Assembly (NCBI GenBank): GCA_016802295.1
Contig: JAESIW010000122.1
Span: forward strand, 186,001 to 250,000
Direction of reading: 5' to 3'
Origin: Brachionus rotundiformis
Taxonomy: Eukaryota > Rotifera > Eurotatoria > Ploima > Brachionidae
Length of the DNA: 64,000 nt
The notes under the pieces were generated by a model. That model saw nothing but the letters and a program-made list of their open reading frames with translations. It did no database searches and was not told the origin of the DNA. Every line of letters begins with the position of its first letter. Within the stretch, counting starts at the first letter, position 1. Position numbers and translations under genes: made by a program. Shown here piece after piece: positions 11,957-22,725 of this stretch.

Positions 11957-13346
11957 TCTTTTTTCATCTATAAAGGAATAATCGCCTTTTAGAGTAGGAA
12001 AAATAAATAAATTTCTATATCTAATTTGATAGTACGTGACTATCTATTATAGATAGAAACAATTGGCAAATGCATGCTTGGAAAAAATGTCAGCTTTAAA
12101 TCTCGAATAGTTAAAAATTTTAATTAAATTTCCAAATTGGCGTCTAATAAATATGGTGGATTTGATCAGTTGATGAGCGTTTATCACACTTCATTCCAAA
12201 CTGAGTCGCTCTCGACTAAGAGCCCTATCTAAATGTCACCATCAATGCTTTCTCTAATTACCCAAACATTTGTTTGTGTATTCGTATTGTCCAATTCAAA
12301 TAAATTAGGGAAAAGAGGATCGAAATTCTTAAACCTAATGGTATTCACATAAACCTATCATTTCTTAGCCTATTTTTAAGGTAAATATTGAACCAGTGTG
12401 GATAAATAGGTTACTATTTTCGCTTTTGTTTCTATTTAGTTCTATGTTTATCGGTAGATATAAAAATGAACCGCTTAATTAGTGCTTGTTTGGGTATATA
12501 CACCTAAATGAGCAGGATTTGTTAGGTCTTATTACATGGTGTATTGATAATATGGGAAGAAATTTGGGGATTAGGAGAAAATAATATCTATTTTTTAATT
12601 CGGGATTTAACAAGCTTTAGGTGCACACTTGCTGCCTGTTAACAATGGCTAATTATAAAATTTTTTTTTATCTATTTTGTTTGTATAAAAATCTTTTTAG
12701 ATAAATAAAGCAAAAAGTAACAAGTGCTTGTCCGGTCAAACATGGACAGCAAGCAAACAACCAACATAAACTTAAATAGATATTCTTTGAATAGAAAAAA
12801 TAAAAAATTCAAAATATTTATTTATTTATTTATAAACATATTCAATAATAAATTTTCTCGATTTTTTGTTATCTTATTTTAAGAAGCTTTTGAATTTTTT
12901 TTTCAAAAAAAAATTGTCTAGTCATAGCTAAATATCGCATGTGGGTCCAAAATTCTTTAAATTGGACTTTTATACAAGAGGTTGAGCTTGGTCATCGGCC
13001 TCAAGTGACAGAAAATGAAGATATTTAAGTCAATGACTAATAGTGGTGAAAATAAGCCTGGGAATGTTTAAACCAACTTGACAAGCAACTAAAATAGACC
13101 AATGTTAAAGTTTGGCACTTCTATAAACTTGATTTAAAGCCGATAATCAAAAAATAAAATACTTAAATATTGAATTTTTGGTTACTATAAATGGAGAGTA
13201 TAAATAAAACTGGACATTAGTCTGTTGATTAGACTCGAGCTTGATTTAAGGTTTCTTTAAATTATTTTTAATTGAATTTAATTTAGAGACAAGTATTGTT
13301 TTTATTTTTTTTTTAATTAAGCTTTAGATAAATAAATTCAAAGATA
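11957..13346. other. Intergenic
   Basis: Upstream of the minus-strand LamG-like gene and of the + strand genes at 13.3-13.7 kb. It holds poly-A/T runs and nothing I can name. It presumably contains the promoters of both flanking genes. Confidence 0.5.
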
Positions 13347-13502
13347 ATGGTGATTTGTATTAATTTAACTTTTCTTTTTTCTACAATTAAATTATGTGCT
13401 TTGGAAAAAATTATATCGGACAGATCACTAATTGTTGGTCATGACCCAATTGTATATCCTTATTTAAGTTTATTCTCAAAATTAATTTATAAAAAAAGTT
13501 GA
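13347..13502 (+). CDS. Possible small secreted peptide (51 aa)
   Basis: ATG at 13347 opens a 51-codon frame. It starts with a hydrophobic signal-like stretch (MVICINLTFLFSTIKLCAL) followed by a short polar part. There is no family match and the length is within chance for AT-rich DNA. It could also be a first exon. Low confidence. Confidence 0.25.
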   Translation: MVICINLTFLFSTIKLCALEKIISDRSLIVGHDPIVYPYLSLFSKLIYKKS

Positions 13503-13687
13503 TCTAATCTCAAGATTGATCTTAGATTTTGTCCAGCATGAAATTGTCGAACATTTCATTTGGATCATTATGAGTCAATTAGATTAGATCTTTGTGTAAT
13601 TAAATAATTTAATTTTTTTTTAATTAAATTTTAAAAATATTGAATAAAATTTTTTATCTTATCTTTGTTTAAATTCTTTAATTTAAA

Positions 13688-14836
13688 ATGAAAATATATG
13701 TCATATTAAGCATACTAGTGGTGTCAGCATGTGGCAAAAATTCGGAATCAAGTGACGATTTGTCTGCAGATGCGACAAAAATGGTGCCGGTCTCTCTCGC
13801 CACATTGAAAAAGTCTCTCAAGCTGTCGCCAAAGGACGAAGCTTTTCTCAAAAACAAATTCAACACTTCGAGCTTGGAGCTGATCAGACCAAATTCGGAC
13901 AAGGAATTGGCACAGCTGAAGAGCTGTTCTTTGAAAGCAAGCCTTAAATCCCAAGAAGCAGTTCGAGTCAAGATAGAAAGACAGTCAATGATAAAAGTCT
14001 GGTACAAACAAGACCAAGATAAAACATACTGTTCATCGGAGGCAAAATTAGATCAATCGCTCATTCCCATTGAGTACCATGTGTCCAAGGAGTTTAACAA
14101 TAAGCCCCGATTTGCCAAGTTTTATGTGGATGAATCACAAGTAAGCTCTGTCAAGAGCAAGAACACGGCTTTAATCTTGACTTATCAGTACTATACCAAT
14201 TCGGTCACTTTACGCCAATGGTACAATGATAAAAAAGCTAGTTTGGACACGAAAGAAATGGAAAAAAATCTTAAAATCTTTTTCAGCCAGATGCATGCCG
14301 CCCTAACTACATTGTTGGATAGGAATTTTTTGTACACAGACTTTAAGCCAGAGAATGTCATCGTAAATAAAAATAACAAAAAAGGCTCTTCTTTTGTAAG
14401 CAATTTTGCCTCGGTGGTATCTCTTGGCAAGGCCAATAAGCTGCAGAAGATATGCGTAATGACGCCTGAGTATTTCCCGCCGGTAAATGGTGTATCCGGT
14501 GCCGATTCCAGAAAGCTAACAAACTCACTCATCAAAACAGAAGATGGAAACGCGGCGAAACGAATTCTTAGCTGGCAGTTTTGTATGTCCATTTTTAGCC
14601 TGGTTTGCCAAGAATTCGAGGACAAAAGGAGCCAATTTGTGGACAGATCAGTGTTTGATAAGTGGAAAAATGAGAATACATCTCTAAACAAATATTTTAA
14701 ATGTACCAAATCAAAGATATCCAAGAGTTTAAATGATCTATTTGATGTGTGCTTGGTTAAGAAATCTGGCAAAAAAGTTATTAAGTTTGAAAAAATTTTA
14801 CATCACGAATGGTTTAATAAAAATAATAAAAATTAA
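13688..14836 (+). CDS. Secreted kinase-like protein, probably catalytically altered
   Basis: Single exon, 382 residues. It begins with a signal peptide (MKIYVILSILVVSACG). The C-terminal half has the layout of a protein-kinase C-lobe: LYTDFKPENVIV (about 218-229) matches the catalytic loop, with the Asp, Lys and Asn of DxKxxN retained although HRD reads YTD. The expected DFG position reads SNFAS, so the metal-binding Asp appears to be Asn. TPEYFPP follows, like the APE region. The N-lobe is very divergent and I cannot identify the Gly-rich loop or the VAIK Lys with confidence. Best reading: a secreted pseudokinase or highly divergent kinase acting in the secretory pathway or outside the cell. 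Substrate unknown. A compact 3' end follows, and the next + strand gene begins 140 bp downstream. Confidence 0.7.
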   Translation: MKIYVILSILVVSACGKNSESSDDLSADATKMVPVSLATLKKSLKLSPKDEAFLKNKFNTSSLELIRPNSDKELAQLKSCSLKASLKSQEAVRVKIERQSMIKVWYKQDQDKTYCSSEAKLDQSLIPIEYHVSKEFNNKPRFAKFYVDESQVSSVKSKNTALILTYQYYTNSVTLRQWYNDKKASLDTKEMEKNLKIFFSQMHAALTTLLDRNFLYTDFKPENVIVNKNNKKGSSFVSNFASVVSLGKANKLQKICVMTPEYFPPVNGVSGADSRKLTNSLIKTEDGNAAKRILSWQFCMSIFSLVCQEFEDKRSQFVDRSVFDKWKNENTSLNKYFKCTKSKISKSLNDLFDVCLVKKSGKKVIKFEKILHHEWFNKNNKN

Positions 14837-14975
14837 AACAAATAATTTAAACATTTCTATTATTTCAATTAAAGTTTATTTTAGACTAGAAGTATTATGC
14901 AATTAGTGTCATAGAAACGAGTCAACATTAATTTAATTTTTACTGTTATTTTTTTTTTTTTATAATAATTGTCTG

Positions 14976-16632
14976 ATGATGATTAGAAAAAGTGAATTAT
15001 TTAAAAAAGCGAATGATTTTTACAATAGTGGAGAGTATGAACAAGCTGTTGAGAGTTATTTAATTTTGGAAAAACAGTAGGTATCCACATATCTGTCGAA
15101 TGTCAAATTATATTTTTTTATTTTATCATTAATTTATCTCAGTAAATGAAAATAAAAAATTTTTTATTAGTATTTATTAGCCTAAATTGGATAAAAAAAA
15201 TAATGTACACTTTTAAAGTGCCTCAATCCACAAACCATCATCAATTTTTGAATCTTTATTTAAAAAAAGACATTAAGTAATAATTAGACTTGGCATGGTC
15301 AAAATTTAAATTTTATTGACAAATAAAAGCCACTTGGCAAATTTTTGTCACTTACCATAATCTGGGAGTTTTATTTGATGCAAAAATTTAATTCATTAGG
15401 GGTTTAAAGTGTAAGTAGATCTTGTTAAGGCGCAAGCACTTGCAGTTGATACGCTAGACGCACTAGGTGTCCTTCTCATGGACCTTGCCATGCCAATTTC
15501 TGGACACAAGTCATTCCTTTATTAAAATTTTGCTTGTTAAAGCTTGGCTGATGATTCTGTAGACAAAAAGTATGTCCTTTTCAACATTGTGCTGGCATAT
15601 GCACAGCTTAAAAACCCAGACAAGGCTAGAAACTATCTGAGCATGATTGGCAGTGGTACTTTGCTAACCAAACGAAAAAAAGAGCTCGCCTTATTGTTTG
15701 AATCGTTTGCACTTATGTACAAGACAGCACAAGTTAAAGACAAGAATAAGAAAAGTGTCGATTGCCATAAAAAAGCATCGGATTATTTTGCCGAGTGCCA
15801 AGATTGGCTGAATTGTTTTAGGAACAAAATTGAAGCTGCCCAAATTATGCAGGCTAATAACTCAATGACACAGAGCATTATGTTAGCCGATGATATAGAT
15901 ATCAATTTTTTGGATACGAGTCACGATGTGAATAAAGCAACAGTGGTCAACAACTTGGCAATTCTTTATTCAAATGATTACAAATCAATGAACAATTTGG
16001 TCACAAGTGCCAATTTACTAAGAAATGCTTGTAAATATGCCAACTTGGATAAAGAAATTGAGTTTATTGTACATTCTAATTACATGGCAGTGATTAATCA
16101 GCTAGAGAAGAGGAAAAATTTCAAAAGCTTGATAGAACCTGAGAGTGAGTGTGACACTTATGTCAAAATTTACTATTTTTTCAATCTGGCATGGTCCAAA
16201 TTTAACTCAAGTGAGTACCAATTGGCACATGATTTTTTTAATGAATCTTTAAAAATGGTAAATGGTCAAAAGTCAATGTCCAAAGATGAGAATATACATG
16301 GCGAGATACTAGAGTGTATTTCGGCATGTTTATACCAACAGGGCGAGCATGAAAAGTCTCTTGAGTATCTTAGGAATGCGCTTAACCAAGTGAAAAGAGC
16401 ATCCACGAGAAAGCGAATCGAGTTGAAACTCGAGTCATATGAGAACATTCTCAAAGCTTCCAAGACCAGAATTGATAACAATAAAGAGAATGACATTGAA
16501 AATTTAGGTGCCGACTTGGGCTCATCTAGTGCTAATGAAATCCTTTATGATAAACAAAATGATGCCAAATCTATTGGCAAAATGTACAAAGATATTAACA
16601 AATCAAAAAAAAGACTAGTACCTGGCAATTAG
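14976..16632 (+). CDS. TPR-repeat protein
   Basis: Two exons, 14976-15076 and 15543-16632, joined in phase 2, giving 396 residues. Exon 1 is a near-ideal TPR helix pair start (FKKANDFYNSGEYEQAVESY). Further helical repeats fill exon 2, for example FNIVLAYAQLKNPDKARNYL and CLYQQGEHEKSLEYLRNAL. The C-terminal 60 residues are charged and low-complexity. There is no signal peptide or TM segment, so a soluble scaffold is expected; TPRs bind partner peptides. The two tandem ATG codons at 14976 and 14979 make the exact start uncertain by one residue. The intron (466 bp) holds nothing recognisable. I do not recognise the orthologue. Confidence 0.75.
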
Positions 16633-16867
16633 GTTAATTAATTGTATAATTAAGACTAATGATGTCCAATAGAATATTTTTTTTACATAAATAAACATCT
16701 TTATTGGTTTTATTTTCTAATTATAATTTAGCTAGTTTATTTTATCTGAAATAATGTTCTATTAATTCATTTAAAATCATTATTTTTAATAAATTTAAAC
16801 CAACAATTAATTTAATTTTTATCTGTATCCTCAAAAATTGTATAAAATTAGGAGTATTTTTATTTAT

Positions 16868-17083
16868 CACTAGAAGACCCGACGGGTTTTTTAGACCCAT
16901 TTTTTTAAATTTCAAATCTCAATATCTTTTGAATGCAGAAACAGAATTTAATATTCAGTATTTTATTCTATAGATTTATGGAGACTTTATTGAATATCAA
17001 AAAAAAAATGTTGCTATTCTATGATAATTTTTTTAAAAATTAGTTTTTAAATTATTGTCATTTTTTGGTCGGGCTTTCTAGTG
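16868..17083. mobile_element. Short inverted-repeat element (MITE), CACTA/Chapaev-like
   Basis: A 216-bp segment begins CACTAGAAGACCCGAC and ends with its near-complement GTCGGGCTTTCTAGTG. It is flanked on both sides by TTAT, a candidate 4-bp target-site duplication. CAC ends with short duplications occur in CACTA/Chapaev-type DNA transposons; the family assignment is tentative. The interior is AT-rich and non-coding, so it is non-autonomous. Confidence 0.7.
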
Positions 17084-17175
17084 TTATTGATAATTAATAT
17101 TTAAAATAAGAAATCAAAACAAAAATTGTCTTTGTCTATTTTTTTATATCTAACGGTCCGATCCAATTTTTCTTG

Positions 17176-17251
17176 CTATCCGTTTTTTTTCTTGGCAGCA
17201 GATAGCTCAATAACTGCAACTTTTGAATCAGCATCATACTTTACTTTCAAT
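17176..17251 (-). CDS. Orphan terminal coding exon (uncertain)
   Basis: On the minus strand an AG acceptor at 17253-17252 is followed by 25 codons ending in TAG. They read LKVKYDADSKVAVIELSAAK then a short Lys-rich end, which looks far more protein-like than the surrounding AT-rich DNA. The 5' partner exon is not settled; the frame at 17672-17878 is one candidate. Product unknown. Confidence 0.35.
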
Positions 17252-17671
17252 CTTTATTAATTAATAAATAAATTAATTAATCTATTTATTCAGTAAATAT
17301 CGCCAAGGTAATGTAAAAAAGAAACAATTAAATGATCTTCTTAGTTTTCTATGTTTTCATTTTCACTCCCTTTTAATATTTAGGAATTAAATAAAATTTA
17401 TCTTTTTTCGTGGCGTTGTAAACGGCCGTCTAATTTATTAATAAAATAAATAATTAAATAAATAGATAAATAATAAATCAATTAATTTGAACAAAATGGC
17501 TATGAGAATAAATAAGGAAAAATAAACAAGAATGAAACTAAATGAAATGAAATGAGAGACGCTTTACAAGTTAGAAGATAAGCTAAAAGAAGATGTTTGA
17601 GATGACTAAGCAAGTAAGTAAATGAAGCAGTTGATAAATAATAATTTATTAAAAAAATGACAAATTGTAAA

Positions 17672-17878
17672 TCAATATAAAATAAGGAAATTCTTGGATA
17701 CTACACTCCCTAGTATTTCATTTAGTTCACTGAGGACAGATTTTTTACTAGTATTTGATTCTTTTAAAAGACAGTCCACAAGTTCTCTTGTAAATTTATC
17801 GACTACCAGTCTTTTCACAAAATGTAGTTTTCTTTTTAGAAGCATTATTTCAGTTGTTTCCATTTCTAGCGCATGCAT
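17672..17878 (-). CDS. Hypothetical small helical protein or exon
   Basis: Minus-strand frame of 68 codons from ATG at 17878. The predicted product is charged and amphipathic (EIMLLKRKLHFVKRLVVDKF), compatible with a coiled coil. Codon use is less AT-driven than the flanks. It may be an upstream exon of the gene ending at 17176, with a donor near its 3' end. Family not recognised. Confidence 0.35.
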   Translation of the reverse strand: MHALEMETTEIMLLKRKLHFVKRLVVDKFTRELVDCLLKESNTSKKSVLSELNEILGSVVSKNFLILY

Positions 17879-18563
17879 GCTTTATATATTATTACTAATT
17901 TAGTGGCACAGGAACGTTGCGCCGCTTGTTTCTTTAAACAATAACATGATCATATTTGTAATTTTTTGTTTTTACTTTCAAGTATAATTGTTTCAACATG
18001 GCTAATTTGTTGCCGATAAATAAAAAGTGAATAAGTTTTAAATATAATTTTTTGTCATAATAAATGTCTTTTAAAAAAATTGAATTTATTTATTTTTAGC
18101 TTAAAAGTTATTAAATTATTATTAGCTTCAATTTAATTTATTAAAGCATTTTGAATGTTGATTGAAGCGAAATAGAGTATCAATAGTTAAAAGTTAAATA
18201 ACTGTTAAAAAAAAAAAAGACTCTGCTGACCACCAAGCGAGATAGGCGAATCTATTCAAGCATTCCACTTAGTTGATTCTTGAAAATTAATTTAATTGTT
18301 TTTCATTTAGTAAGAATTTGATCTTACCTTAGCTCATGTCAAGAAAGGTAAGTTTTGTCAATCGACTCACGCTATTTTTTTTAATCTAATTTATTGATCT
18401 TTTAATTTGATAATGATTTGCTGCTGAGACCAGCTTTGGCTCTTTATCAACCATATAAACGTCAAAATTTCTTTATATTTAATTACATCTAAGAGAAAAA
18501 TAACATTTGTTCCCAAATTTTCCAATAAATACTATCACTTTCATCAGTTAAATAAATTTAAAA
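17879..18563. other. Intergenic, 5' flank of bHLH gene
   Basis: AT-rich. A GC-richer patch at about 18220-18270 is unexplained. It presumably contains the bHLH promoter; no element is called. Confidence 0.4.
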
Positions 18564-18992
18564 ATGTTCTTTTCACCAAATGATTATTACAACTCCTCGA
18601 ATGAGGTCTATGCCAACCCGCAATGGTACGCACATGAGCCTTTGGTTGATTTGAAGAGGCCAAAAAAGAGCTGTAGAATTAAGACAGAGACACAAGTTTA
18701 TTTGCCAAGCGAGTATGCTTGTTTGGAAAAAAAGTATTCGGATGATGTGTATATAGCATCGTTGTACCGGGCCTACCAATCTGGTGTACTGTCCAAAAGC
18801 CGGTACAAGCGTCTGATTGCCAATGAGCGAGAAAGAAGACGAATGCATGGTTTGAATGCTGCTTTTGAAAATTTGAGGTCAGTCTTGCCCACTCTTGGCT
18901 CCAATAAGCACTTTTCCAAGTACGAAACTTTACAAATGGCAAAAAGTTACATAGCAGCTTTGAGAGAAATACTCAACAATAATAAAAATTAG
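18564..18992 (+). CDS. atoh: Atonal-like bHLH transcription factor
   Basis: Single exon, 142 residues. The basic region is at about 81-94 (YKRLIANERERRRM) and helix-loop-helix at about 95-137, with HGLNAAFENLR and SKYETLQMAKSYIAAL. The ERRRM basic sequence and KYETLQMA in helix 2 are typical of the Atonal/ATOH1 group rather than NeuroD or Neurogenin. In the family these proneural factors bind E-boxes as heterodimers with Daughterless/E proteins and specify sensory neurons. Oddity: the usual ANARER reads ANERER, an acidic substitution in the DNA-contacting helix. The N-terminal 80 residues are Tyr- and Asn-rich without known motifs. The lack of introns is common in Atonal genes. Confidence 0.88.
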   Translation: MFFSPNDYYNSSNEVYANPQWYAHEPLVDLKRPKKSCRIKTETQVYLPSEYACLEKKYSDDVYIASLYRAYQSGVLSKSRYKRLIANERERRRMHGLNAAFENLRSVLPTLGSNKHFSKYETLQMAKSYIAALREILNNNKN

Positions 18993-19408
18993 TTTTTTGT
19001 TTATTTATTATTTTTTGTCTATTTGATTTGACCAAATAATATTTTTAATAGAAATAATAAAGTTAATAAATTAATTTTTTTTCAATTCCACCGACCACCT
19101 TGTCAAAAATAAATGGTAAAATTGATGATTAAAAGCCATTTAATGTATAATTAAAATTTAATTTTAAAAATTATACAAAATAATTTATTATTAGATTGAT
19201 AAGACTTATTAAGTGTAAAAAAATTATCTATTGTTAAGTTTTGTTTATTTTCCATAAAAAAATTTAGATAAATATAATTTGCTTATTTTGTTTGGTGTTT
19301 AATTTTTGATTGATGTAATGGATGAAAAATTTTATTAGTTCATTAAAAATTATTTTTTAATTGTGACCCAAAAATGATGATTAAAAAATGTAAAAAATAA
19401 TTCACAAA

Positions 19409-20983
19409 ATGCGATTGAAGAGAAAAAGAAGCCTTATTTTTACCATTTGTCTTTTGTTAATATTGGTGCTATATTTTTTTACCACAAAAAGCATAAAATC
19501 GCTTAAACAAAATATATCTTATCAAAAAATAAAAGATAATATATTCGATTCGAATATATTCATGGTAAATGGCTATGTGACACAATACTCAACTGTATTG
19601 AGCTATAAAAAAGATATATTTGAAATAGAGACCATGAGTTTTATTGAACATTTCCGAAGCTCGAGTCTCAGGTGCTTGGTTTGGCTGGACAACATGGCCT
19701 ATCTTATACCAACTTCAGACATTTTGGCTGTTTATTTAATGCAAAACAAATACAACATTGGTTACTTGTTCAAGGTTAAGTGTAGCTTGGAAAAGATCAA
19801 TCTTGACAAGACCAATGTTTACGTGGCCTTGGTAGACTTGAGAAACTTTGAGCACATTTTCCAGCAAGTGGAATATGTCCAGTTTCAAAGACCGGTCATT
19901 TACAATGCAGAAAAAGAAAAGAAAAAGTCAATTGTAAACTGTGTTCACACAGTTGATATCAAAAATGAGACAAGAGAGAGAAAATTGGTCGATTGGATAC
20001 AGATTCAGCAAAAGATTGGCTACGACAAGATAGTCATGTACTTTACCAACGTGTCGGCCAATTTGACTAAATTTGTGAAAGAAAAATTTGGCTCATTTGT
20101 TCAAATAATTGACCATCAAACATCAAAAAATCAAGTTTGCAACTGGCATTGGCAAATGTATGCCAATGATGCAAACAATTCTTTGATTAAAACTCTTGTA
20201 CAGCACTGTTTAAGATCATACATGGTGAATTTTGAAATGAAAGACCAATATGTCAAAAATTCCCATGAACGTCTATGTTCCAATGATTGCCTAATGAAGT
20301 CAAAATTCGAGTATGAATACTTGACAAACTATGACTTTGACGAATTTATATTTCCGCGTATGTACCACACTAAACGCTTGACAGGGCTGTCTGCTACAAA
20401 AAATTGTAGCCGCAAAAATACTCATGCCAATGTTAATATGTACCAGTATATCAAACGATTAGAGTCAATATACGGAAGTAATATAGCTAGTTTTTATTTC
20501 AAAAATGTCAATATGTTGATCCAACATTGGCGAGTAAAAGATAAAATTATGGCTACTGATAATATTAATTATTTAGATTATAAAGCAACTAATCTAAGTT
20601 TAACAATGTCAGTCGCTTCTCATATGGAAAAGTTTTATTTGAATTCGTACAAAAAAAATAAGGACTACTTTGATTGTATGAATTCTACCATAATTAAAAA
20701 TGTTAATTTGGACCCCAAATGGAACAATTACTTTGGCGTTTTGTTCAATAACAGATTTGGCAAGTCGATTTACAACACCAATTTTACAATCTCCTTCAAC
20801 CAGCATTATTCATCCTACATTGAATGGAATTCCTACAGAGCTTTTGTGTCCACTTATTACGGATTTGTAAGCCACTTTAGAGATTCTGAGCTTGATTGGA
20901 ACAAAAGATATTCTGTAAATAATCTTCACTTTGACTCAGAGTACTATGAGTTTTTGTTCCACAATTATGACTTATTTTTTTAA
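19409..20983 (+). CDS. Glycosyltransferase family 92 (DUF23) protein
   Basis: Single exon, 524 residues. A short basic N-terminus precedes one TM helix (about 9-25, SLIFTICLLLILVLYFF), giving a type II Golgi topology. The family signature is visible as VNCVHTVDIKNET, then LVDWIQIQQKIGYDKIVMYF, and EYLTNYDFDEFIFPR, whose DFD supplies the metal-binding acidic motif. GT92 enzymes of animals include galactosyltransferases that add beta-1,4-galactose to core fucose of N-glycans; the exact acceptor here is not predictable. The C-terminal part has several Tyr/Asn-rich segments. Length is usual for the family. The ATG at 19409 gives the Arg/Lys-rich cytoplasmic end expected. Confidence 0.85.
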   Translation: MRLKRKRSLIFTICLLLILVLYFFTTKSIKSLKQNISYQKIKDNIFDSNIFMVNGYVTQYSTVLSYKKDIFEIETMSFIEHFRSSSLRCLVWLDNMAYLIPTSDILAVYLMQNKYNIGYLFKVKCSLEKINLDKTNVYVALVDLRNFEHIFQQVEYVQFQRPVIYNAEKEKKKSIVNCVHTVDIKNETRERKLVDWIQIQQKIGYDKIVMYFTNVSANLTKFVKEKFGSFVQIIDHQTSKNQVCNWHWQMYANDANNSLIKTLVQHCLRSYMVNFEMKDQYVKNSHERLCSNDCLMKSKFEYEYLTNYDFDEFIFPRMYHTKRLTGLSATKNCSRKNTHANVNMYQYIKRLESIYGSNIASFYFKNVNMLIQHWRVKDKIMATDNINYLDYKATNLSLTMSVASHMEKFYLNSYKKNKDYFDCMNSTIIKNVNLDPKWNNYFGVLFNNRFGKSIYNTNFTISFNQHYSSYIEWNSYRAFVSTYYGFVSHFRDSELDWNKRYSVNNLHFDSEYYEFLFHNYDLFF

Positions 20984-21083
20984 GAATAAATATTAAAATT
21001 AATTAGTTAAATTTTTTTCCTAGTAGAGTATATGGTCAATATTTTTTATTTAGCCTTTAGCCTTGCTTTACTACATGTCATAT

Positions 21084-21495
21084 TCATCGACTTGATGGTA
21101 TCTTGACTTCCATACTGATAGAAATCTGGTAAAGGCACATTTTGCCATTATGAGCCTTGATAAAAATAATAGGATCTTTAGGTGAAACCATCACTGCACC
21201 AATGTTGCTTACACACTTGATTTATTTGTCTAACTTTATGGTGCTATTGTCCACTGTTTACCCTCGGACTGGCAGTTGTTTTCTTCATGAAATGGTCTAT
21301 CAGAATTTGGAATATAGTCTGATGAGAGAGCACATCCAGATTTTCTTTTTGCCAAAGATTTATGCTACACTCGAAATTCTTGCAGAAAAGTTTTACCAAG
21401 TTAACTTTCTTCTGTGATAGACCACTCAAGATCAATTGTAGCCAAAGTTTTACCATTAAATTTAAATTAATGGAATGAATTTGAAAATGCTTCAT
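21084..21495 (-). CDS. Hypothetical two-exon protein (121 aa)
   Basis: Minus strand: exon 1 21495-21262 (78 codons from ATG) and exon 2 21215-21084 (43 codons and stop), split by a 46-bp phase-0 intron with GTAAAC donor and CAAG acceptor. Neither exon is AT-biased like the flanks, and exon 2 reads protein-like (NIGAVMVSPKDPIIFIKAHN). There is no signal peptide, TM segment or recognised domain. It lies tail-to-tail with the GT92 gene, about 100 bp apart. An upstream exon cannot be excluded. Confidence 0.5.
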
Positions 21496-22725
21496 TTTTA
21501 TTTAAATATTTCTAATTTTTTAAATTAATTAATCCAAAAGTCTTATTTCAAATTAAAATTTTTCATTTAAGAGTTCAATGTTTATAATTTAGCGAAATAA
21601 ATTTTGTTTTATTATTAAAATAAAAATTTTAATTTAAAATTAAATTGTTTTTAATTTTTATAATCTTAATTTTATCGAGCCAAAGTAAAAAAAATAAACT
21701 TTAAGTACGCCCTCAGATCACTATTGTGTAATTGTGTACACCAGTTTTTTTTAATTTATTCAAGTATAGAAAAATATCTTATTTTTGCTTTCATAACATC
21801 TTATACTACAAAAAAAGGTGAATTTTGTTCATATATTTATAAATTTGGCCTAAAACCACTAAGCCATTCTTAAACAAATACATTTATTCTTATCAAATAT
21901 AAACGAGATATTCTCTTCCAAATAGGAATTAATTATTAATAACACATTATTAGTCTCTCTTATTTTTTTTGTTTTGTTTTGATTATCTAATCTATTGGGT
22001 TACAGATAGACTTAAATTTTAACTTTTTAAATTAAAATTAGGCTTATTTAGTGCTTGTTGAAAATTTAAAATAACTTAATCTGTCTTCATTATTAAAAAA
22101 TAAGTTTCTAAATTAAACAAAAATCTGCCGGATGTATTTACACAATTTACTTAGATTTATCAATATTTTTCCATTTATTTATTTTATCTTATTTTATCAT
22201 AAATTATAAATCTAATAAAATTGAACTTAAAAAAAAAGACTTTTTCAGAGGGTGCACAGACTGTGGCAATGATATACCAAAGGTAACATTAATTAGTTGT
22301 AGAATATAAATCAATCAATAGGCGAATCCTCAGGGCGGCTTTGGCCAGACCGAGCCCCATTTATGTGTCCACCTATTTACCAACTATCAATTAGACACTA
22401 ATTGTGTCCGCCTCGCGCCAAACATTGACCAAATGTGCACATTATGTTCAGAATATGACTTATATAGATGGTCTCTCTACTTGATTAAGCGCTTAATGAC
22501 ATATTTTCTTTCTCCCTCTCTTTCGCACATACTTCAATTTTTATATTTCATTAAAATAATAAATTAAAATTTTTTATTTTTCCAATTCATTGTTAATTTA
22601 GTCGAGAAATTTCCAAGATAATTTAATTTAGCTCGCTAATTACGCTTTTTAGATGTGACTTTTGAGAAATTTCACGACTAGTTTAAAAATTTTTTTGATT
22701 TAAAAGCTTTTAGATTTGTCCAAAA
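21496..22725. promoter_or_regulatory. Intergenic; paired HSE-like palindromes near the DnaJ start
   Basis: Mostly AT-rich. Just upstream of the first DnaJ gene the decamer GAGAAATTTC occurs twice, at 22604-22613 and 22664-22673, exactly 60 bp apart. GAA-nn-TTC is the minimal inverted heat-shock-element unit, which would suit a co-chaperone gene, but two-unit sites are weak and the sequence is simple. A GC-richer patch at about 22320-22440 is unexplained. Confidence 0.3.
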
